Source: Mesorhizobium sp. WSM3626
GTDB taxonomy: Bacteria > Pseudomonadota > Alphaproteobacteria > Rhizobiales > Rhizobiaceae
Length of the DNA: 64,000 nucleotides
Reading direction: 5' to 3'
Assembly: GCF_000513935.1 (NCBI RefSeq)
Contig: NZ_AZUY01000009.1
Span: 32,731-96,730 of the forward strand
The notes below the pieces were generated by a model. The model was not told where the DNA came from, did no database searches, and worked only from the letters and a program-made list of their open reading frames with translations. A program made the position numbers and the translations under genes. Shown piece by piece: positions 61,195 to 64,000 of this stretch. Positions within the stretch are counted from its first letter, which is position 1, and every line of letters starts with the position of its first letter.

Positions 61195-63438
61195 TCAGGA
61201 CAGGTACGCGTCCCCGAAATCCTCATGGATGACCGACTGGGCCTTGAACTCGGCGGACATGACGTAGCCGCCGAGCCACATCGCATCCGGAGCCGACAGC
61301 TCGCCCGTCTTCATCCGGTCGCGGAACAGCAGTGCGCGGCGGTAGCGCTCCATCGCCGTCTCTGGCAGGGCGACGACGTTCGCAGGCAGGTGCGCGGTGC
61401 GCTCGGCCTCGATCTCGGCCCGGCGCTGCAGGAGGATGGCGTCCGTGCTCGCCACCAGCTCGGCCTCTTCCTCGGCGCGCATGTCGTCGATCAGCCGGCG
61501 ATGCGCTGCCGCCGCCGCCGGATCCAGCGGCTGGGTCGGGTTGAGCTGCTCGGACATGGCGGCGATCGCCGCGTCGATCTGCGCCGTCGAATGCGCTTCC
61601 TCGCGCTTCGGCAGCGGGATGACGTTCGGCGCGTCGCGGCGGGCAACTTCGAGCGCGCGCTCGATCAGCGGCTTGCCCTTGGCCAGGCGCTTCATGTCGG
61701 CCTTGAGGTCGCGGGCCTGTTCGTTCACCAGGTCGGCGCGGATTTCCTTGGCGGCGCGGTGGAAGGTCTCGGGATGGATCCCGGCGAGGTCAGGGCAGAT
61801 GGCGTCGCCGAGGAACTCGGCGCCGTCCTGGGCGAATGCATAGGCGCGGCCTGCGTCGTTCGGATCCATGCGCACGAACACCGGTGTGCCCGGCATGATG
61901 GTCGCCGTCTGGTAATAGTCGCCGCCGATGCGCACGCCGCGCTTGGTGACGATGCGCTGGCCGCTGTCTCCGGCAACGGGCATCAGCAACAGGTCGAGGG
62001 CGCGTTGCTCGACCTTGCGCACCGGTTTCGTCGAGGCGAGAGCGGCGGTGAATGGCGTGGCGCCTTTCAGGCCGGCATGCGGGCGGTGCTGGTAGATCGT
62101 GCTCGCCCAATCATCGACATGCTTCTGCAGCTGCGGGCCGGTCAGCGTGACGCCGAACACCTCGGCTTCGGTCTCGCCCAGCCGCTGCGAAAACGACTTG
62201 CGGCTTTCGATGGCCTTCCGATCGGTAACGGAGTGGCCGACAAAGCCTGGCAGCAGCGTCGCCATATCGTGCTGGAACGTCTTGATGACGCGCTCGACAT
62301 GGCCCTTCTGCTCGGGCGAATAGGCGTCCGATGTCTCGGCCTCGATGCCGAGCGAGAGGAACAGGCGACTGGTGTCCTTGGCGACGAAGTCGGAGCCGTT
62401 GTCGGTCTTGATGACATCGGGCACGCCCCATTCCAGGATGGCCTTGCGGATGAGCAGGGCGACAGCCGAAGCGCGCGGCGTGCGCGACAGCAGCCAGACG
62501 GAGCGGCGTGTCGCGATGTCGATGCAGGCATAGACCGAATGCCGGCCATCGGTGCAGAGCGCATCGACCGGCGAGGCATCGATCTGCCAGAGCTGGTTCG
62601 GCTCGGTGATGTGGCGCAGCATGCCGACGCCGGCCGGCGCCATGTGCGAGCGGTAGCGGTCGGGGTTGGTCAGCTTCAGCAGCTCGACCTTGTGGCTTTC
62701 CTTCAGCCCCTTCAGCGCGTGCTGGAAGGTGCGGACCGGAGGCATGTCAATGACCGTTTCAACGCCCTTTGAAAGCACCTTCAAGGTGTCGCCGAACTCG
62801 GATCGGCAGAGCGTGCGGACATGATGGCCGGACAGATGCGGCTGCTGGGCGATCAGCGCCAGCATGAAGGCGCGAACGGCGCCGCCATTGGCGGTTTCCA
62901 GCACGCCTGTGCCCTTGCGCGCCTGGGCGGGATCATGCGCCAGCGCATTGACCTTGCCATCGCGCTTTTGCGACTGCCAGCGGGCGAGCGAGCGCTTGGA
63001 GAGGCTCGGGATTATCTCCAGTGCCCAGGGTTCGATGGTGAGCGACCCGGCGTTGTATTTGTCCGTGAAGACCTGGACGCGGGTGGCATAGCCGAGCTTC
63101 ATGCCGCGCGAGAAGGTCTCGAAGGCCGCGACGACCGCCAGTCGCGCGTCGCGCTCCTCCAGCGCCCGCGCCGACAGGCTGTTGCCGGGCGAGGCTTTGG
63201 CCGGCTTGACCGGCAGCTCGATGACGACGTGCCGTTGCTGGTAGGCGACCTGGGCGAGCGTCGGAAACAGCGAGACATGATACTCGGTGGCGCCGCCGCG
63301 ACCGGCGCGTGAACGCGCCTGGGTGAGCCGGTCCGCCCAGCCTTCGCGCTGGGCCATGCGGATGACGGCGCTTTCGGTGCGCGGCATGTCCGGCAGGGCC
63401 TCGGTGGCGATCTCGCGGGCGGTCAGCCAGTCTTTCAT
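61195..63438 (-). CDS. MuA-like DDE transposase
   Basis: 747 residues. An N-terminal DNA-binding start (MKDWLTAREIATEALPDMPR) like the MuA HTH, then end-binding domains, then an RNase H-type catalytic core: Asp287 (LWQIDASPVDAL), Asp346 (IKTDNGSDF) and Glu382 (EQKGHVERVIKTF). The C-terminal part is helical and basic, for MuB interaction. It shares ATGA with the upstream regulator. All catalytic residues are intact, so the phage may be able to transpose. Confidence 0.95.
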   Translation of the reverse strand: MKDWLTAREIATEALPDMPRTESAVIRMAQREGWADRLTQARSRAGRGGATEYHVSLFPTLAQVAYQQRHVVIELPVKPAKASPGNSLSARALEERDARLAVVAAFETFSRGMKLGYATRVQVFTDKYNAGSLTIEPWALEIIPSLSKRSLARWQSQKRDGKVNALAHDPAQARKGTGVLETANGGAVRAFMLALIAQQPHLSGHHVRTLCRSEFGDTLKVLSKGVETVIDMPPVRTFQHALKGLKESHKVELLKLTNPDRYRSHMAPAGVGMLRHITEPNQLWQIDASPVDALCTDGRHSVYACIDIATRRSVWLLSRTPRASAVALLIRKAILEWGVPDVIKTDNGSDFVAKDTSRLFLSLGIEAETSDAYSPEQKGHVERVIKTFQHDMATLLPGFVGHSVTDRKAIESRKSFSQRLGETEAEVFGVTLTGPQLQKHVDDWASTIYQHRPHAGLKGATPFTAALASTKPVRKVEQRALDLLLMPVAGDSGQRIVTKRGVRIGGDYYQTATIMPGTPVFVRMDPNDAGRAYAFAQDGAEFLGDAICPDLAGIHPETFHRAAKEIRADLVNEQARDLKADMKRLAKGKPLIERALEVARRDAPNVIPLPKREEAHSTAQIDAAIAAMSEQLNPTQPLDPAAAAAHRRLIDDMRAEEEAELVASTDAILLQRRAEIEAERTAHLPANVVALPETAMERYRRALLFRDRMKTGELSAPDAMWLGGYVMSAEFKAQSVIHEDFGDAYLS

Positions 63439-63974
63439 GCCGACACCCTTTCAAGTCCAAGGTCGCCGAGCCGGTACGCAGGAAAAGTCTCCTCCAGGAC
63501 AGCAAGAGCTTCCTCGCAACGCCCTCCCAAGACAGCGTCGTAGATTTGCTCAATCGTCGACCGGAAGGCGCGCAAAGGCTGGCGGCGTCGGGTGAAGACC
63601 TGGCGCGGAGAGTGATGGATCGGCTGGGTTGCGAGGATTTCGGCCCGGTAGCCACGCGAGTAGACAACCGGGATGACGATGCCGATCGAGGCGAGGCTCT
63701 GCCGGATGTTGTAAAGCCTGACACGGATGGAACTGTCGGCCGTTTCCGGTCCTCCGTCGGCGCGGTCTCCAAACACGACGTCGATGAGCTCGGAAATGGT
63801 GAAGCAACGCTGCGAAGCTGCTCCGCCGACCAGAACCGAGGCGAGGCGGAATTCCTGCGGTGTAAGCCCGACCGTAACCTGGCCGCGCCTGATCTCGCGG
63901 CTCGACAGGGAGATCTCGATGCGGTTCCAATCGCCAACGCCGTTGAGCCGCTTCACGAGGATGACGGATGTCAT
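63435..63974 (-). CDS. OmpR/ToxR-type winged-helix early regulator
   Basis: 179 residues from ATG at 63974 (AGGGG upstream; a GTG 3 codons earlier is possible). Residues about 20-115 form an OmpR-like winged helix without receiver: LTPQEFRLASVLVGGAASQR, ISELIDVVFGDRADGGPETA, DSSIRVRLYNIRQSLASIGI, VYSRGYRAEIL. The C-terminus (about 130-175) is helical. It is coupled to muA by ATGA, where Mu has ner; a role in early transcription control is inferred. Confidence 0.8.
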   Translation of the reverse strand: MTSVILVKRLNGVGDWNRIEISLSSREIRRGQVTVGLTPQEFRLASVLVGGAASQRCFTISELIDVVFGDRADGGPETADSSIRVRLYNIRQSLASIGIVIPVVYSRGYRAEILATQPIHHSPRQVFTRRRQPLRAFRSTIEQIYDAVLGGRCEEALAVLEETFPAYRLGDLGLERVSA

Positions 63975-64000
63975 ATGAGCCACCCCTGTGATTGGCTCGC

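Larger units (their letters stand above)
24678..64000 (-). mobile_element. Mu-like transposable prophage, right end to beyond the window
   Basis: At least 39.3 kb. It is identified by MuA transposase, MuB, GemA, Mor/C activator, DUF3486 (gp27), gp28 terminase, DUF935 portal, MuF, protease/scaffold, gpT major head and DUF1320. The tail genes are of the non-contractile GTA/lambda kind, so the virion is probably a siphovirus, as in B3/D3112/RcapMu-type phages. The right end cuts a deacetylase gene. The left end, the repressor and the other host junction are not in the window. No broken structural gene was noticed, so it may be functional. Confidence 0.93.

Noticed and set aside
1..64000. tRNA, rRNA and CRISPR arrays
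   Set aside because: No cloverleaf-like segment, rRNA sequence or regularly spaced direct repeats were noticed; the only regular repeats are protein-coding (29.6-30.2 kb) or phage-end sites.

Overview
The window is high-GC alphaproteobacterial DNA, most like Mesorhizobium or a close relative. This rests on a cyclic beta-1,2-glucan synthase of the NdvB/ChvB type, the hut gene set, rhizobial-style intergenic palindromes and Rhizobiales-like protein sequences. It falls into two halves: host chromosome (1-24677) and the larger part of a Mu-like transposable prophage (24678 to beyond 64000).

Host half. At the left edge is the 5' end of ndvB. Next is a complete histidine-utilisation locus: hutI-hutH-hutG-hutU-hutD on the minus strand, mostly with overlapping start/stop codons, and hutF-hutC divergently on the plus strand. 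A 14-bp palindrome of the HutC operator type lies between them. The presence of both hutF and hutG indicates the five-step route through N-formylglutamate. A RidA-family gene, a zinc ABC transporter (ATPase, permease, binding protein) behind a candidate Zur box, and a small rhodanese-like protein follow. An aromatic amino-acid catabolic block comes next: an Lrp/AsnC regulator divergent from hpd, an orphan antitoxin, DinB, fumarylacetoacetase, an MBL-fold hydrolase, hmgA and a divergent MarR regulator. Then come tdh and kbl (threonine to glycine plus acetyl-CoA) and a membrane GGDEF-EAL protein with a PilJ-like sensor. A polysaccharide deacetylase gene is cut by the prophage.

Prophage half. 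The right end is at about 24678 (TGTAGCGCGC..., two transposase-site-like repeats). The left end and repressor are outside the window, so early genes are at high coordinates and transcription runs leftwards. In transcription order: an OmpR-type winged-helix regulator, MuA, MuB, a long run of small coupled early genes including DUF3164 and GemA, a Mor/C-type activator, a lysis cassette (SAR endolysin, Rz, overlapping Rz1), DksA/TraR zinc finger, gp25-gp26-gp27, large terminase (gp28), portal (gp29/DUF935), MuF, protease with nested scaffold, cement protein, gpT major head, gp35/gp36-like proteins and tail genes. The tail module (tail tube, G/G-T chaperones, tape measure, DUF2460, BR0599/DUF2163, very large tip protein) is of the non-contractile, GTA/lambda-like kind, not the Mu contractile tail. 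This resembles the B3/D3112/RcapMu type of Mu-like siphovirus.

Points that stand out: a GGGAAAC -1 slippery heptamer directly before the stop of the tail chaperone gene; the nested protease/scaffold start; a nested Rz/Rz1 pair; a 4-kb right-end cargo region with mixed strands holding a LigD-like ATP-dependent DNA ligase, a TadE/TadG-like pilus protein and small envelope proteins; a tail protein with seven tandem repeats plus a LamG domain; and an Ash-like, strongly structured segment in the early region.
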